From: an uncultured Chthoniobacterales bacterium | GTDB taxonomy: Bacteria > Verrucomicrobiota > Verrucomicrobiia > Chthoniobacterales > UBA10450 | NCBI GenBank assembly: GCA_902805675.1 | Contig: CADCTA010000086.1 | Span: 24,236 to 88,235, forward strand | Direction: 5' to 3' | DNA length: 64,000 nt | Program-made: the position numbers and the translations under genes | Shown here: positions 1 to 8,954 of the stretch, in pieces | Numbering within the stretch: position 1 is the first letter of the stretch | Layout of the letters: the number at the start of each line of letters is the position of its first letter | The notes under the pieces: generated by a model | Database searches by the model: none | What the model saw: the letters and a program-made list of their open reading frames with translations, nothing else | Told to the model about the DNA's origin: nothing

Positions 1-430
1 CGATTTGCCACCACGCTTCCGGCGTGAACAAAATCGACCCGCGACGGAAAGTGATCATGAGATATTGCGAGAGCAGGATCAAGGACGTGCAGACGCCACT
101 CATGATACAGTGAATCTCCCAGCGCCCGCGGATGAACAAAGGCCTGAGACCATGCATGATAGACGCGAGGACGGCGTAGACGAGTATTGACCATCCGAGC
201 GTGATTTCAACCCGGTCGCCGATCACCTGCATCGTCAGCACATCCAGCAGGAACCCCGCGAAAGCCGCCAGCGCGAGCATGAGCGGAAAAGGCAGCGCCA
301 TCGCGCCATAAAAAACAACGAGTGGCACGATGTAGATGTGCGCGTTGTACATCCACTCCAGCGGCGGGATGAACAGCTCGATGATCTGCGCGAGGAAGAC
401 GAGGACCAGCAGGATGACGAAGAAGATCAT
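1..430 (-). CDS. mreD: Rod shape-determining protein MreD, partial (C-terminus beyond left edge)
   Basis: This is an open reading frame on the minus strand from an ATG at 430 that runs off the left edge after about 143 codons. The start overlaps the mreC stop in an ATGA junction, which implies translational coupling. The product begins MIFFVILLVLVFLAQIIELF and is strongly hydrophobic, with several predicted membrane helices, as expected for MreD. MreD is a membrane component of the elongasome that links MreB/MreC to peptidoglycan synthesis. The call rests on hydrophobicity, order (mreB-mreC-mreD) and overlap. MreD sequences diverge too much for a motif-based call, and the stop codon is not in the window. 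Confidence 0.72.
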   Translation of the reverse strand, partial: MIFFVILLVLVFLAQIIELFIPPLEWMYNAHIYIVPLVVFYGAMALPFPLMLALAAFAGFLLDVLTMQVIGDRVEITLGWSILVYAVLASIMHGLRPLFIRGRWEIHCIMSGVCTSLILLSQYLMITFRRGSILFTPEAWWQI

Positions 431-1230
431 TTGCGGCCGATGACCACGAAGACATCCTGCAACCTTGCGAGATCCACTGCCGGCGTCAGCCGCGCCTGAC
501 CGTCTAGTTCGCGCACTCGGTAACTAGAGACGGTGCCAACCAGCAGCCCGCCAGGGAACACGCCACCGACACCGGACGTGTGCACCTTCATGGCCGGCTG
601 GAGATTCGCCTGCTTGGAGAGGAAATTGAGATCGAGCATCGGCGTCAACGCGCCGGCGACTCGCTCGCCGGTCACGATGCCCTGCTCGCGCGTGCCTTCC
701 ACGGTCGCGGCGACGCGGCAGTTTTCATCCGAGACGAGCAGCACGATCGAGATGCTTTCGCTCACCGTCGTCGTCTTGCCGACGAGACCCTGATCGGTCA
801 CCACCGGCATATCGCCCTCGATCCCGTCGCGCTTCCCGCGATTGATCGTGATCGTGCGCCACCACGTCGAAGCCTCTCGCGTAACAATCTCCGCGGGCAC
901 CAGCTTGAAGACGGCACGCTCCCGGTAATTCAACGCGTGCCGCAGCCGATTCACCTCCTGCTCGACGTCGCGGAGCGCTTCGTTCGTTGCGCGGAGCGAG
1001 CGGTTCTCGACCCGGAGGGTGTTCGTTTCCCGTTCGAGGTCTTCGAGCGATTTCAACCCTGTGCGAACCGAAGTGATCTGCTTTTCGAGCGAGGACCCCG
1101 TCGTCAGAAACGGCGCGATGAGCTCGTAGAAGGTGCCCTGTATATTCCGCGTCGTATCTGGTCCGAGCGTGAGGAAATAACCCAGCACCGCGACCAGGAT
1201 GAGGATCGCGAAGATCGTCGAGCGGTTCAT
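427..1230 (-). CDS. mreC: Rod shape-determining protein MreC
   Basis: The 267-residue protein has one N-terminal membrane anchor (about residues 5-23). A coiled-coil stretch follows (about 55-100, rich in Leu, Glu and Arg), then the periplasmic beta domain with the family-typical segment GLVGKTTTVSESISIVLLVSD. MreC is a periplasm-facing scaffold that couples MreB filaments to PBP2/RodA during lateral wall growth. It lies 99 bp downstream of mreB and overlaps mreD by 4 bp, so the three genes form the classical mreBCD operon. Length is slightly under the E. coli protein, which is normal outside Proteobacteria. Confidence 0.93.
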   Translation of the reverse strand: MNRSTIFAILILVAVLGYFLTLGPDTTRNIQGTFYELIAPFLTTGSSLEKQITSVRTGLKSLEDLERETNTLRVENRSLRATNEALRDVEQEVNRLRHALNYRERAVFKLVPAEIVTREASTWWRTITINRGKRDGIEGDMPVVTDQGLVGKTTTVSESISIVLLVSDENCRVAATVEGTREQGIVTGERVAGALTPMLDLNFLSKQANLQPAMKVHTSGVGGVFPGGLLVGTVSSYRVRELDGQARLTPAVDLARLQDVFVVIGRK

Positions 1231-1329
1231 CGCAGCGGTCGCAGTATCATGTTCGCGATTCGAATGGCCGGCACGCTCCGGCTGCTCGCCGCGTCCAGTC
1301 GCGATTCGCCAGCCGAGAGACGCAGATGC

Positions 1330-2367
1330 CTATCGCCACTGGCGATCAGACGAAGCGACCTGGCGGAGGAATTTAATTTCATTGAGGCATTTGCCCGTGC
1401 CTTCCGCGACGGCGCTCAGCGGATCTTCGGCCACGTGGACAGGCAAGCCCGTCTCTTCGCTCAAAAGTTTATCAAAGCCCCGCAGCAGCGCGCCACCACC
1501 CGCCAGCACGAGGCCACGGTCCACGAGATCGGCGGAAAGCTCCGGCGGGCAGCGCTCCAGGGTGATGCGCACAGAATCAACGATCGTGGAGATCGGCTCG
1601 AGGAGCGCCTCACGCACTTCCTGCGACGTGATCATGAGCGTCTTCGGCAGACCTGCCACGAGATCGCGGCCTTTCACTTCTACGCTGGTTTCCTTCTCGC
1701 TCGGATAAGCGGAGCCGATCTTGATCTTGATCTCCTCCGCGGTGCGCTCGCCGATCATGAGATTATAGGCGCGCTTCATATACTGCACGATCGCCTCGTC
1801 GAGCTCGTCGCCCGCGACACGCACGCTGCGGCTAAAGACGATGCCGGAGAGCGAGATCAACGCGACCTCCGTCGTGCCGCCACCGATATCGATGATCATG
1901 TTGCCTGCCGGATCCTGCACCGGCAGACCGACGCCGATCGCAGCGGCCATCGGCTCTTCAATCAGGTAAACTTCACGCGCACCGGCATGCGTGGCCGATT
2001 CGCGCACGGCGCGTTTCTCCACTTCGGTGATGCCGGACGGGACAGCGATGACCACACGTGGCTTAGCCCGCACGCGGCGGTTGTGCACCTTCTGGATGAA
2101 GTGACGCAGCATCGCTTCCGTCACCTCGAAGTCCGCGATGACGCCATCCTTTAACGGCCGCACCGCCACAATATTAGAAGGCGTGCGCCCAAGCATGCGC
2201 TTCGCCTCATCGCCGACGGCCAGCACCTTGTTCGTGCCGGCTTGCACCGCCACGACGGACGGCTCGCGCAAGACGATGCCCTGATCCTTTACGTAAACGA
2301 GGGTATTCGCCGTGCCGAGATCGATGCCGATATCGCTGGAGAGAAACCCGAAAAGTCCGTTGAACAT
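1330..2367 (-). CDS. mreB: Rod shape-determining actin homologue MreB
   Basis: The product is 345 residues, close to E. coli MreB (347). It carries the actin-fold nucleotide motifs: phosphate-1 motif [14 protein letters not shown] near residues 14-27, phosphate-2 motif [14 protein letters not shown] near 158-171, and the adenosine motif [10 protein letters not shown] near 288-297. MreB polymerises on the inner membrane and directs insertion of new peptidoglycan, giving rod or ovoid shape. It is the first gene of the mreBCD operon. Its promoter should lie in the repeat-bearing spacer toward rpe. Confidence 0.98.
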   Translation of the reverse strand: MFNGLFGFLSSDIGIDLGTANTLVYVKDQGIVLREPSVVAVQAGTNKVLAVGDEAKRMLGRTPSNIVAVRPLKDGVIADFEVTEAMLRHFIQKVHNRRVRAKPRVVIAVPSGITEVEKRAVRESATHAGAREVYLIEEPMAAAIGVGLPVQDPAGNMIIDIGGGTTEVALISLSGIVFSRSVRVAGDELDEAIVQYMKRAYNLMIGERTAEEIKIKIGSAYPSEKETSVEVKGRDLVAGLPKTLMITSQEVREALLEPISTIVDSVRITLERCPPELSADLVDRGLVLAGGGALLRGFDKLLSEETGLPVHVAEDPLSAVAEGTGKCLNEIKFLRQVASSDRQWR

Positions 2368-2578
2368 GAAATAGCCTTTAGATACGTCGTCCGCGCTTCA
2401 GTCTGTCCAAGCGCTGTCCCTTGGCTTCGTTTCCATTCGCAACACATCGTATGCGAGCGCGATTTCGACCGGCTGAAACGCGTAGTATCTAGAAACAGAC
2501 ACTCCTATCGTCAAGGGAAAGCTGGCCGTCGCCTGCAGCCGAACGCCAAACTCCGGACGCCAGACAGCGTGCCCGGCT

Positions 2579-2670
2579 GTCATTCCGAGCGGAGCGAAGC
2601 GGAGTCGAGGAATCCCGTGGCAGTACCGATCGGTCCGCAAACGGGATGTCTCCACTTCGGTCGACATGAC
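2579..2670. repeat. Palindromic element, GTCATTCC family, copy 1
   Basis: The left end reads GTCATTCCGAGCGGAGCGAA and continues into GGAATCCCGTGGC. The right end, read on the minus strand, starts GTCATGTCGACCGAAGTGGA. The two arms are partly complementary, so the RNA could fold as a long imperfect hairpin. Related copies occur at 10706, 13803, 34789 and 41211. Confidence 0.8.
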
Positions 2671-2768
2671 GGTTCGGCTTTCCGAAGCGCGAACGGCGTC
2701 CGGACCCCGCAGCCGCCCCTAACCGTCAGAATTCAGCGAACGACCGTCGCGCAGCAAACAGCCTCTGC

Positions 2769-2808
2769 ATTCGACGTTGGACGTTCAGCGTTCGACGTTC
2801 GACGTTTT
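2769..2808. repeat. ACGTT-type short tandem repeat, copy A
   Basis: Degenerate 11-12-bp units of the form GACGTTGGACGTTCAGCGTT lie directly upstream of the rpe start. The same unit recurs near 14874, 18794-18911, 56673 and 60681-60768, always between genes or at gene ends. Confidence 0.8.
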
Positions 2809-2820
2809 CTCATCCCCGAA

Positions 2821-3489
2821 ATGTCACCGCGTCCTCCCGTCGTCATAGCCCCTTCCCTCCTCGCCGCCGACTTCGGCCGCCTCGCCGACGAAGTCCGCCG
2901 AGTAGAAGATGCCAGCGCCGATTGGCTCCACCTAGACATCATGGATGGCCATTTCGTCGACAACATCTCCTTCGGCCCCGCCGTCGTGGCGATGATTGCC
3001 GGGCACACCAAGCTCCCACTCGACGTCCACCTGATGATTCAACATCCGGACCACTACGTGCCGAGATTCGTCGAGGCCGGCGCCACCACGATCACCGTCC
3101 ACGTGGAACCCGAGGCGAAACACGACGTCGCCCAGACCCTCGCAATGATCAGGTCAGCTGGTTGCAGAGCGGGATTGGCGCTGAATCCGGCAACGCCCTT
3201 CGACGCGCTCGAGTCACATCTGCCACTGATCGACCTCTTGCTCGTGATGACGGTACATCCTGGCTTCGGCGGTCAGGCCTTCCGACCGGAGATGATGGAA
3301 AAATTGCGCCGCGCGAACGCGTGGAAGGACTCAAACGAGCCGGCGCTCGACATCGAAGTCGACGGCGGGATCAATGCTGAAACTGCTGCGCTCTGCGTCG
3401 CAAATGGCGCGAACGTTTTAGTGGCAGGCACCTCGATCTTCCGAGCGCCTTCATACCCGACAGCCATCGCCGCAATCCGCGGCCAGTGA
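2821..3489 (+). CDS. rpe: Ribulose-phosphate 3-epimerase
   Basis: The protein is 222 residues, the usual length for this TIM-barrel enzyme. It interconverts ribulose 5-phosphate and xylulose 5-phosphate in the pentose phosphate pathway. Diagnostic motifs are IAPSLLAADFGRL at the N-terminus, HLDIMDGHFVDN (metal-binding His and Asp), HLMI, MTVHPGFGGQ, and IEVDGGIN with the second catalytic Asp near residue 180. The open frame continues upstream to 2242, but that part translates antisense mreB and repeat sequence. The ATG at 2821 gives the family N-terminus and is preferred. Confidence 0.96.
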   Translation: MSPRPPVVIAPSLLAADFGRLADEVRRVEDASADWLHLDIMDGHFVDNISFGPAVVAMIAGHTKLPLDVHLMIQHPDHYVPRFVEAGATTITVHVEPEAKHDVAQTLAMIRSAGCRAGLALNPATPFDALESHLPLIDLLLVMTVHPGFGGQAFRPEMMEKLRRANAWKDSNEPALDIEVDGGINAETAALCVANGANVLVAGTSIFRAPSYPTAIAAIRGQ

Positions 3490-3508
3490 CGCTTGCGGCG
3501 TCGCTGGG

Positions 3509-5266
3509 CTACACGAGCGCGGCTTCAGTTTCCGTGGCGGGCGCGCTTTCGACTGTCGTCTCGGACATGACCTCGTCGTTCTGCGTCACACGCACGACTT
3601 CTTCCACAGTGGTCTTGCCTTGCGCAACACGGCGCCACCCGTCCTGGCGCAGTGTTTCCATGCCTTGGGAAACCGCCGCCTGCTTCAGCTCGCCACCATC
3701 GCGCTTCTGCACAATCAGGCGACGCATCGCTTCGGTGATCACGCAGATCTCGTAGATCGCCAGGCGTCCCTGGTAACCGGTCTGTCGGCAATTATCGCAC
3801 CCAACGCCACGCATGAACCGTGTCCCTAGCTCTAATGGGAAACCAATCTCCGCGAGATACTCACGAGGATAATCCACAAGCTGCGAGCAATCGGGACAGA
3901 TCGTGCGGACAAGACGCTGCGCGAGGAACGCGCGAACAGTCGATGCTAAAAGGAACTGCTCCACGCCCATATCCAGCAGACGCGTAATGCCGCCGACGGC
4001 GTCGTTCGTATGCAGTGTGCTGAAGACAAGGTGCCCCGTCATGGCGGCGCGAATCGCGATCTCCGCTGTCTCGAAATCGCGGATCTCACCGACCATGATC
4101 ACGTTCGGATCCTGACGCAGGATGTGGCGCAGGCCTTTGGCGAACGTGAGATCGATCTCCGGTTTCACGTCGATCTGCGACACACCAGGCAGGCGATATT
4201 CCACCGGCTCCTCGATCGTGATGATACGGCGCTGCACGGAATTGATGCTGCTGAGGAAGCAGTAGAGCGAAGTCGACTTACCCGAACCGGTCGGGCCGGT
4301 CACGAGCACGATTCCGTTCGGCTGCTGGAGCAAAGCTTCTACCGTGCGCGAGTGGCCAGCGCTCAGGTCGAGACGCTCGAACCCAAACTGTTGATGCTGC
4401 TGGTCACGGCTCAGCAGGCGCAAGCTGATCGATTCGCCGTTCACAGTCGGAATCGTCGAAACACGCACGTCGATGTTGGCGGAGTTCGATTGCAAATTGA
4501 TGCGGCCGTCCTGCGGCAGGCGGCGCTCGGCGATATCCATGTGCGCCATGACTTTCAGGCGCGAAATGATCGCTGACTGCAACAAACGCAGCTGCGGTGG
4601 GACCGCGACTTCGTGCAGGATACCGTCGATGCGATAGCGGATGCGCAGATCGTCCTCGAGTGGCTCGACGTGAATATCCGTCGCGCGTTCCACGATTGCT
4701 TCCCGGATAATCTGGTTCACGAACTTCACGACCGACGCTTCCGGATCGTCCGCGTTCAGATCGGTCGCGCCTTCGATGTCCTGGTCCGCTTCGTACGAGC
4801 GGTTCGTCTTGAGAATTTCGTCGAAGGTCTCGGCGCCCACGCCGTAGAGCGATTTCATCGCGCGGAGGATCTGCCCTCGTGGCACCAGCACCCATTCGGC
4901 CGGCTTCTTCAGTAGCTGCGACGCAAGCTGCCGGCCGACAGAATTAAACAGGTCGTAAGTTGCGAGCACGATCGCATTCTCGCGGACCTCGATCGGCAGG
5001 ATATGATGCTGGAAAACCAGCCGGCTTGGCAGCAGCGAGAGCGTCTGCCGATCGATCGACTTCGCGTCGATGGAAACAACCGGCACCTGGAAAAAGTCAC
5101 CGATCGCCTGGAGAAAGCGGTTCTCGTCCACCTTGCCGGAATCGAGCACCTGCGTCGTCCACGAGACCCCGTCGAGAGTCGTCGCAAGCTGCGTCGCCTC
5201 TTCGTAAGTTGGCACGCCTGCCGTGATCAGCAGGTCGATCAGAGAGCGATTGAGGGCGACATTCAT
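3509..5266 (-). CDS. gspE: Type II secretion / type IV pilus assembly ATPase (GspE/PilB family)
   Basis: The 585-residue protein has an N-terminal GspE/MshEN-like domain (about 1-150) and a secretion-ATPase domain. That domain carries Walker A GPTGSGKST (about 321-329), an Asp box, Walker B region IMVGEIRDFETAEIA, a His box (FSTLHTND) and a C-terminal CxxC...CxxC zinc-binding tetracysteine (CPDC...CDNC). It powers pseudopilus or pilus assembly from the cytoplasmic side of the inner membrane. The gene is co-oriented with a peptidoglycan-binding protein and a GspD secretin, which suggests one envelope-spanning machine. GspE and PilB are hard to separate by sequence alone, so the symbol is provisional. 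Confidence 0.9.
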   Translation of the reverse strand: MNVALNRSLIDLLITAGVPTYEEATQLATTLDGVSWTTQVLDSGKVDENRFLQAIGDFFQVPVVSIDAKSIDRQTLSLLPSRLVFQHHILPIEVRENAIVLATYDLFNSVGRQLASQLLKKPAEWVLVPRGQILRAMKSLYGVGAETFDEILKTNRSYEADQDIEGATDLNADDPEASVVKFVNQIIREAIVERATDIHVEPLEDDLRIRYRIDGILHEVAVPPQLRLLQSAIISRLKVMAHMDIAERRLPQDGRINLQSNSANIDVRVSTIPTVNGESISLRLLSRDQQHQQFGFERLDLSAGHSRTVEALLQQPNGIVLVTGPTGSGKSTSLYCFLSSINSVQRRIITIEEPVEYRLPGVSQIDVKPEIDLTFAKGLRHILRQDPNVIMVGEIRDFETAEIAIRAAMTGHLVFSTLHTNDAVGGITRLLDMGVEQFLLASTVRAFLAQRLVRTICPDCSQLVDYPREYLAEIGFPLELGTRFMRGVGCDNCRQTGYQGRLAIYEICVITEAMRRLIVQKRDGGELKQAAVSQGMETLRQDGWRRVAQGKTTVEEVVRVTQNDEVMSETTVESAPATETEAALV

Positions 5267-5379
5267 CGGGTCGAAGATGGCACGGTTTCAACCCGTTCGC
5301 GAGGCCGCCGGCGAGAGCGGCCTGACGCAGGTACCTGCTTCGCGCATCTCGGGTCGAGCGCGAGGCCACATCGTGGGCC

Positions 5380-5399
5380 AGACATGCAGAAGCATGTCT
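5380..5399. repeat. Perfect 8-bp hairpin between gspE and the peptidoglycan-binding gene
   Basis: AGACATGC and GCATGTCT flank a 4-nt loop. No T-run follows on either strand, so it does not look like an intrinsic terminator. It could be a small REP-like palindrome or an mRNA-stabilising hairpin between two operon genes. Confidence 0.5.
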
Positions 5400-5414
5400 G
5401 TCCGCAGGTAAGAG

Positions 5415-5810
5415 CTACGGCAAGTGCAATGCGCGGCGGACGGCGAGACTGAGATTTCCCGTCACCCGCATCGAGTGGTTCTTCTGCAGCCGCGTGATTG
5501 CCTCAATTACTTCCGGCGAAAACACGCCGTCGATGCTGCCGCAGTAATAGCCGGTGCGGCGTAGCGCCACCTGCAACGCGCCCACGTATGCGGGGTCGTT
5601 CATTAGCTTGCGCCCGGACTGCATATTGTAGGTCAGGCGGGTGTGATATCGCCGCCGCTCGAAATCCGTCGGGCCGGTGGAGGGGCTTTGATGTAAGCGG
5701 CCCCACTCATCATACTGGGCCAGCGGGTCGCGCGAAGAAAAGATCCCGGCCGGCGCCGGCGCAGCGGCAGCAGCGAGCAGCAGGCATGTCAGGGCGAGTA
5801 GTCGCTTCAT
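5415..5810 (-). CDS. Exported peptidoglycan-binding (PG_binding_1) protein
   Basis: The 131-residue product has a signal peptide (MKRLLALTCLLLAAAAAPAPAG, about 1-22) and a C-terminal PG_binding_1 three-helix domain. That domain is recognisable from LQVALRRTGYYCGSIDGVF followed by an ITRLQKNHSMRVTGNL segment. It probably binds peptidoglycan in the periplasm. It lies between gspD (12 bp upstream) and gspE, so it is probably co-transcribed with the secretion genes. A role in anchoring or passing the secretin through the wall is an inference from position. A related domain ends the protein at 30255-30899. Confidence 0.82.
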   Translation of the reverse strand: MKRLLALTCLLLAAAAAPAPAGIFSSRDPLAQYDEWGRLHQSPSTGPTDFERRRYHTRLTYNMQSGRKLMNDPAYVGALQVALRRTGYYCGSIDGVFSPEVIEAITRLQKNHSMRVTGNLSLAVRRALHLP

Positions 5811-5822
5811 ATACGAAACAGC

Positions 5823-8264
5823 TTACTCCCCGGATGGGTACTCCGGGAGGTCAGGCGCAGGAAGCTGTACCTCCTTGCCATCGTAATCCATCTGTTCCGG
5901 CGGGCAGTCGGTGCAATCGCCCTGGTTGATCTCAGGTCCGAAATGCGTCCTCTCGTTGGTCTTCTGCTTCAGGCGTTGCAGATCAAATTTCGTGAGCGCG
6001 ACTTCCGGACACATCAGTATGACCAGCTCTTCACGCTGCTTTGATTTCGCCGTGCTGCGGAACAATCCACCGACCAGCGGTATCTTGCTTAGTAGCGGGA
6101 TACCGGCTTGTTCGCGGCGGTTTCGGTCGGTAACCAATCCGCCAAGGATGATCGTTGAGCCATTCGGCGCCGAAACGGTCGTCTTGATATAGCGGGTATC
6201 GATCGCGCGAATGGTGTTGTTATCCACCTGAGTGCCGGCACCGAGGCTGTCGAGCTTCTGCAAGATATCGAGCGTGACTTCCTTCTCAGAGTTGATCAAT
6301 GGCACCACTTCGAGCTGCAGGGCCACCTTCTTGAACTGAATATTCGACTGCTGTGCGATCCCGCCCGCGAGGCCGCCACCATTGTTCGTCGAGATCGTGT
6401 TCACCGGCACTGGCACTTCGGTGCCGGACGCAATGATTGCCTTCTTGTTGTTGCTCGTGAAGATCTTCGGCCGCGATATCGTCTTGAAGCGTCCGGTGGA
6501 ATTCAGCGCGCGCACGATCGCGGAAAGGCCCCCGCCGGCAGAGAGAAACACGTTCGCGCCGCCGGTAGCGGCCGCAGTTAAGCCAGCGAAAGTTCGGAGG
6601 TCCAGCGGGTTCAGGAAAGGCGTCGTAGACGAGGAATTGTTTCGGGAGACGCCGCCCGCTCCGCCGGTGCTGCCGTCGTTCCCTTCAAACGTTTTGAAGC
6701 GCTGAAAGTAGTCGATGCCGAATTCTTCGTCGTTGTTCAGCGTCAGCTCACCGATCACGGTACTCAAAGCCACCTGCGGGGCCTTGATGTCCATTTCGTC
6801 GAGCAGCTTCATCACCTTCACCACCACCTCCCGATTCCCAAGGATGATGATGGTGTTCGCACGCTGGTCGGCGATGATCTTGGCGTTCCCGATCGTCACT
6901 GCCCGCGGGGTGGTGTCGACCGATTGCGTCGAAAGTTCTTCTGACACGTTCAGCCCGCCTTGCCCGCCGCCGCCTTGACCGAAGTCGCTCGTGGTGTTCG
7001 CACTGTTGCTGTTACGGCGCGTTTGATTCTGCTGCTGCTGAGCTTGCGCGTTCGGATCAGCACCAGCGCCGGGCGCCGCTCCTCCGCCCTGGTTTGAACC
7101 CGGCTCCGTGAGCGTCTGCACGATCACCGGCAGCACGTCAGCCGCGGAGATGTAGCGGAGCGGGCGCGTCACCGGTTTCGCGAATTCCACATTCGCGTCG
7201 AACTCGCCGATCAAGCGCCGAATGAACGGCATATTGATCGGGCGCGTGATGACATGGATGCGGTTGGTGCGCACATCGGCGGCCATTTTGATTTTGCCGA
7301 CCACGACGTTGTCCTCCGACAACGCAGTGAGGGCGCTGATGTCTCCCTCGAGCGCACCGTTCGGATTTGGCTGCGGCTGACCGGGCACGGGCGGTGGCAC
7401 GCCCGGGCGGACAGCACGGACCACGGCAGGCGCTCCCGGCGCGCCTGGAGTTCCAGGCTGGTTTCCGCGGTCGAAGACCTCCTTCAGCATGTCCATCACC
7501 TTGCTGGCGTCCGCGCGCTCCAGCCGGATGAACTCGCTCACCACTTCCGCGGGCGGGATGTCGACCTGGTTGATGATATTCGCCAGGTTGCGGATGACCG
7601 CCGAGTTCTCCGTGACGAGAATGCTGCCGGACTTCGGCAGCGCAAGGAACGATGTGTAGGGTTTCGGGGGTGAAAGGTACTGTCCGAGCACCTGTTGCAA
7701 TTCGACGGGATCGGCGAAGCGCAGCTTGAAGAGGTAGCTGATCACCTGTTCGCCCGGCGGGATTAGTGCCTCATCGGAGATGATCGGAACGCCTGCATTG
7801 CGTGGGTTCTGCTGGGTGCCGATGACCTTCACGAGGTCGCCCCCCGCTGGGACGAGCGAGTATCCGTTCATCAGCAGGTTGATCTCGATGATCCTGATCG
7901 CCTCATCGCGCGGGATCGGCTTGGCGATGAAGATGTTCACCTTGCCGGTGACGAAGTTGTCCATGATCAACTTCTTGCCCGTGAGCGTCTCGTAGAGGCG
8001 CAGGATGTCGGCGACGTCGCTGTTCGGGTACTGCAGCATGACCGTCTCCGGCGCGCCGGGCGGCGCTGTCCCGGGAGCAGCGGCGGCGCCCGGCGTGAAG
8101 GGCCGCGCGGCCGGCGGCGCCTGCCCGAAAGCTGATGCAACGAAGAGCAGCACAAAGGCCGCGAGGCACGACAACGGGCGGAGCACGGCGCCGTATTTAC
8201 TGGGTTTACACACCAAGGTCAACACCGGAGGCGACCGGCGCGGCAGTGGCGTCCGAAATGACAA
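5823..8264 (-). CDS. gspD: Type II secretion system outer-membrane secretin GspD
   Basis: The 813-residue protein has a hydrophobic export segment (about 33-48). Repeated N-domains follow (N0 near 75-150 and N1-N3 to about 450), interrupted by Gly/Pro- and Gln/Asn-rich linkers. The C-terminal secretin domain (about 520-760) includes the GSTIILGGLVTDRNRREQAG and VPLLSKIPLVGGLF motifs, here as GIPLLSKIPLVGGLFR. GspD forms the outer-membrane channel. The assigned ATG at 8264 leaves a long pre-signal stretch and overlaps the start of the divergent gene. A later GTG near the hydrophobic segment is possible, and a candidate promoter-like pair (TTGACC, 17-bp spacer, TAAATA; 8194-8222 minus) also hints at a later start. 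Confidence 0.93.
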   Translation of the reverse strand: MSFRTPLPRRSPPVLTLVCKPSKYGAVLRPLSCLAAFVLLFVASAFGQAPPAARPFTPGAAAAPGTAPPGAPETVMLQYPNSDVADILRLYETLTGKKLIMDNFVTGKVNIFIAKPIPRDEAIRIIEINLLMNGYSLVPAGGDLVKVIGTQQNPRNAGVPIISDEALIPPGEQVISYLFKLRFADPVELQQVLGQYLSPPKPYTSFLALPKSGSILVTENSAVIRNLANIINQVDIPPAEVVSEFIRLERADASKVMDMLKEVFDRGNQPGTPGAPGAPAVVRAVRPGVPPPVPGQPQPNPNGALEGDISALTALSEDNVVVGKIKMAADVRTNRIHVITRPINMPFIRRLIGEFDANVEFAKPVTRPLRYISAADVLPVIVQTLTEPGSNQGGGAAPGAGADPNAQAQQQQNQTRRNSNSANTTSDFGQGGGGQGGLNVSEELSTQSVDTTPRAVTIGNAKIIADQRANTIIILGNREVVVKVMKLLDEMDIKAPQVALSTVIGELTLNNDEEFGIDYFQRFKTFEGNDGSTGGAGGVSRNNSSSTTPFLNPLDLRTFAGLTAAATGGANVFLSAGGGLSAIVRALNSTGRFKTISRPKIFTSNNKKAIIASGTEVPVPVNTISTNNGGGLAGGIAQQSNIQFKKVALQLEVVPLINSEKEVTLDILQKLDSLGAGTQVDNNTIRAIDTRYIKTTVSAPNGSTIILGGLVTDRNRREQAGIPLLSKIPLVGGLFRSTAKSKQREELVILMCPEVALTKFDLQRLKQKTNERTHFGPEINQGDCTDCPPEQMDYDGKEVQLPAPDLPEYPSGE

Positions 8265-8728
8265 CGCCCGTGCGCCGACGCGTCCTCCTCCTGCTGAGCC
8301 TCTTCGTGGGGCTGGTGGTGCAGCTTTTGTCTGCTGCCGGCTTGAGTGAGCAACGTCCGGCCGCGGAGATCCACAAGGTGCTCAAGGCGCAGGCGCAAGC
8401 CTGGAACCGCGGCGACATCGACGGGTATATGCAGGGCTATGCGCGGGCGGCGAGCACGCAGTTTGTCTCGGGCGATACCGTGACGCATGGATGGGAGACA
8501 GTGCGCGCTCGTTACAAGGCGAAGTACGACAGCCGCGCAAAGATGGGCGCGCTCGTTTTTTCCGACGTCAAGGTGACGGAACTCGCACCAGACTCAGCCA
8601 TGGCCGTCGGCCGCTGGCGCCTGGATCGGCAAGGCGACAAGCCGCACGGCCGTTTCACCCTGCTGCTCCGCAAACTGCCGGAAGGCTGGCGGATCGTGCA
8701 CGATCACACGTCGAGCGCTGGGAGCTGA
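8258..8728 (+). CDS. Exported SnoaL/DUF4440-like (NTF2-fold) protein
   Basis: From the ATG at 8258 the product is 156 residues. It has a signal peptide or membrane anchor (RRRVLLLLSLFVGLVVQLLS) followed by an NTF2-like domain of the DUF4440/SnoaL type. Features include KVLKAQAQAWNRGDIDGYM, a central GWETVRARYKAKY and a C-terminal FTLLLRKLPEGWRIVHDH strand. Such domains bind small ligands or mediate dimerisation, and no specific activity can be assigned. The frame extends upstream to 8135, but that part is antisense gspD. The ATG at 8258 lies inside the first gspD codons, so at least one of the two starts may be misplaced. Confidence 0.82.
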   Translation: MTTPVRRRVLLLLSLFVGLVVQLLSAAGLSEQRPAAEIHKVLKAQAQAWNRGDIDGYMQGYARAASTQFVSGDTVTHGWETVRARYKAKYDSRAKMGALVFSDVKVTELAPDSAMAVGRWRLDRQGDKPHGRFTLLLRKLPEGWRIVHDHTSSAGS

Positions 8729-8830
8729 CAGCATCGCTGCGGGCGTCGGTCGCCGGAGCGACTCGCCGCTCGTATCGGAGCAGCGGAATCTGCACTGCCG
8801 CGCCTTGCAAGTGATTGTCGCAGCTCGTCG

Positions 8831-8950
8831 GTCATCCCGAGCCGCGCAGACGGCGAGGGACCTCGCGCAGGGTGACGAGCCTTGCGCTACAGACAGCCAC
8901 GCGCAGCACCCCGCGTGAGGTCCTTCGTCGTCTCCGCGACTCAGGATGAC
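8831..8950. repeat. Palindromic element, GTCATCCTGAGCCGCG family, copy 1
   Basis: The left arm GTCATCCCGAGCCGCGCAGA continues to CGGCGAGGGACCTCGCGC. The right arm carries GCGTGAGGTCCTTCGTCGTC and ends at CTCAGGATGAC, complementary to the left. Sister copies lie at 11392-11567 and 15960-16114. The right end directly abuts the 39-bp minisatellite. Confidence 0.85.
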
Positions 8951-8954
8951 CGCG

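Larger units (their letters stand above)
2368..2820. other. Divergent spacer between mreB and rpe with two repeat elements
   Basis: The 453-bp spacer separates two divergently transcribed genes. It holds a GTCATTCC-type palindromic element (2579-2670) and an ACGTT-type repeat (2769-2808), listed separately. Short open frames across it on both strands translate the repeats and look like no known protein. No RNA gene was recognised. Promoters for mreB and rpe are expected here but no convincing -35/-10 pair was picked out. Confidence 0.6.

Noticed and set aside
580..2154. 524-residue plus-strand ORF across mreC and mreB
   Set aside because: It is antisense to two well-recognised genes; the product is Arg/His/Asp-rich with no family, a usual GC-rich shadow frame.
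2398..2667. 89-residue minus-strand ORF in the mreB-rpe spacer
   Set aside because: It translates the palindromic repeat and has no homology-like features.
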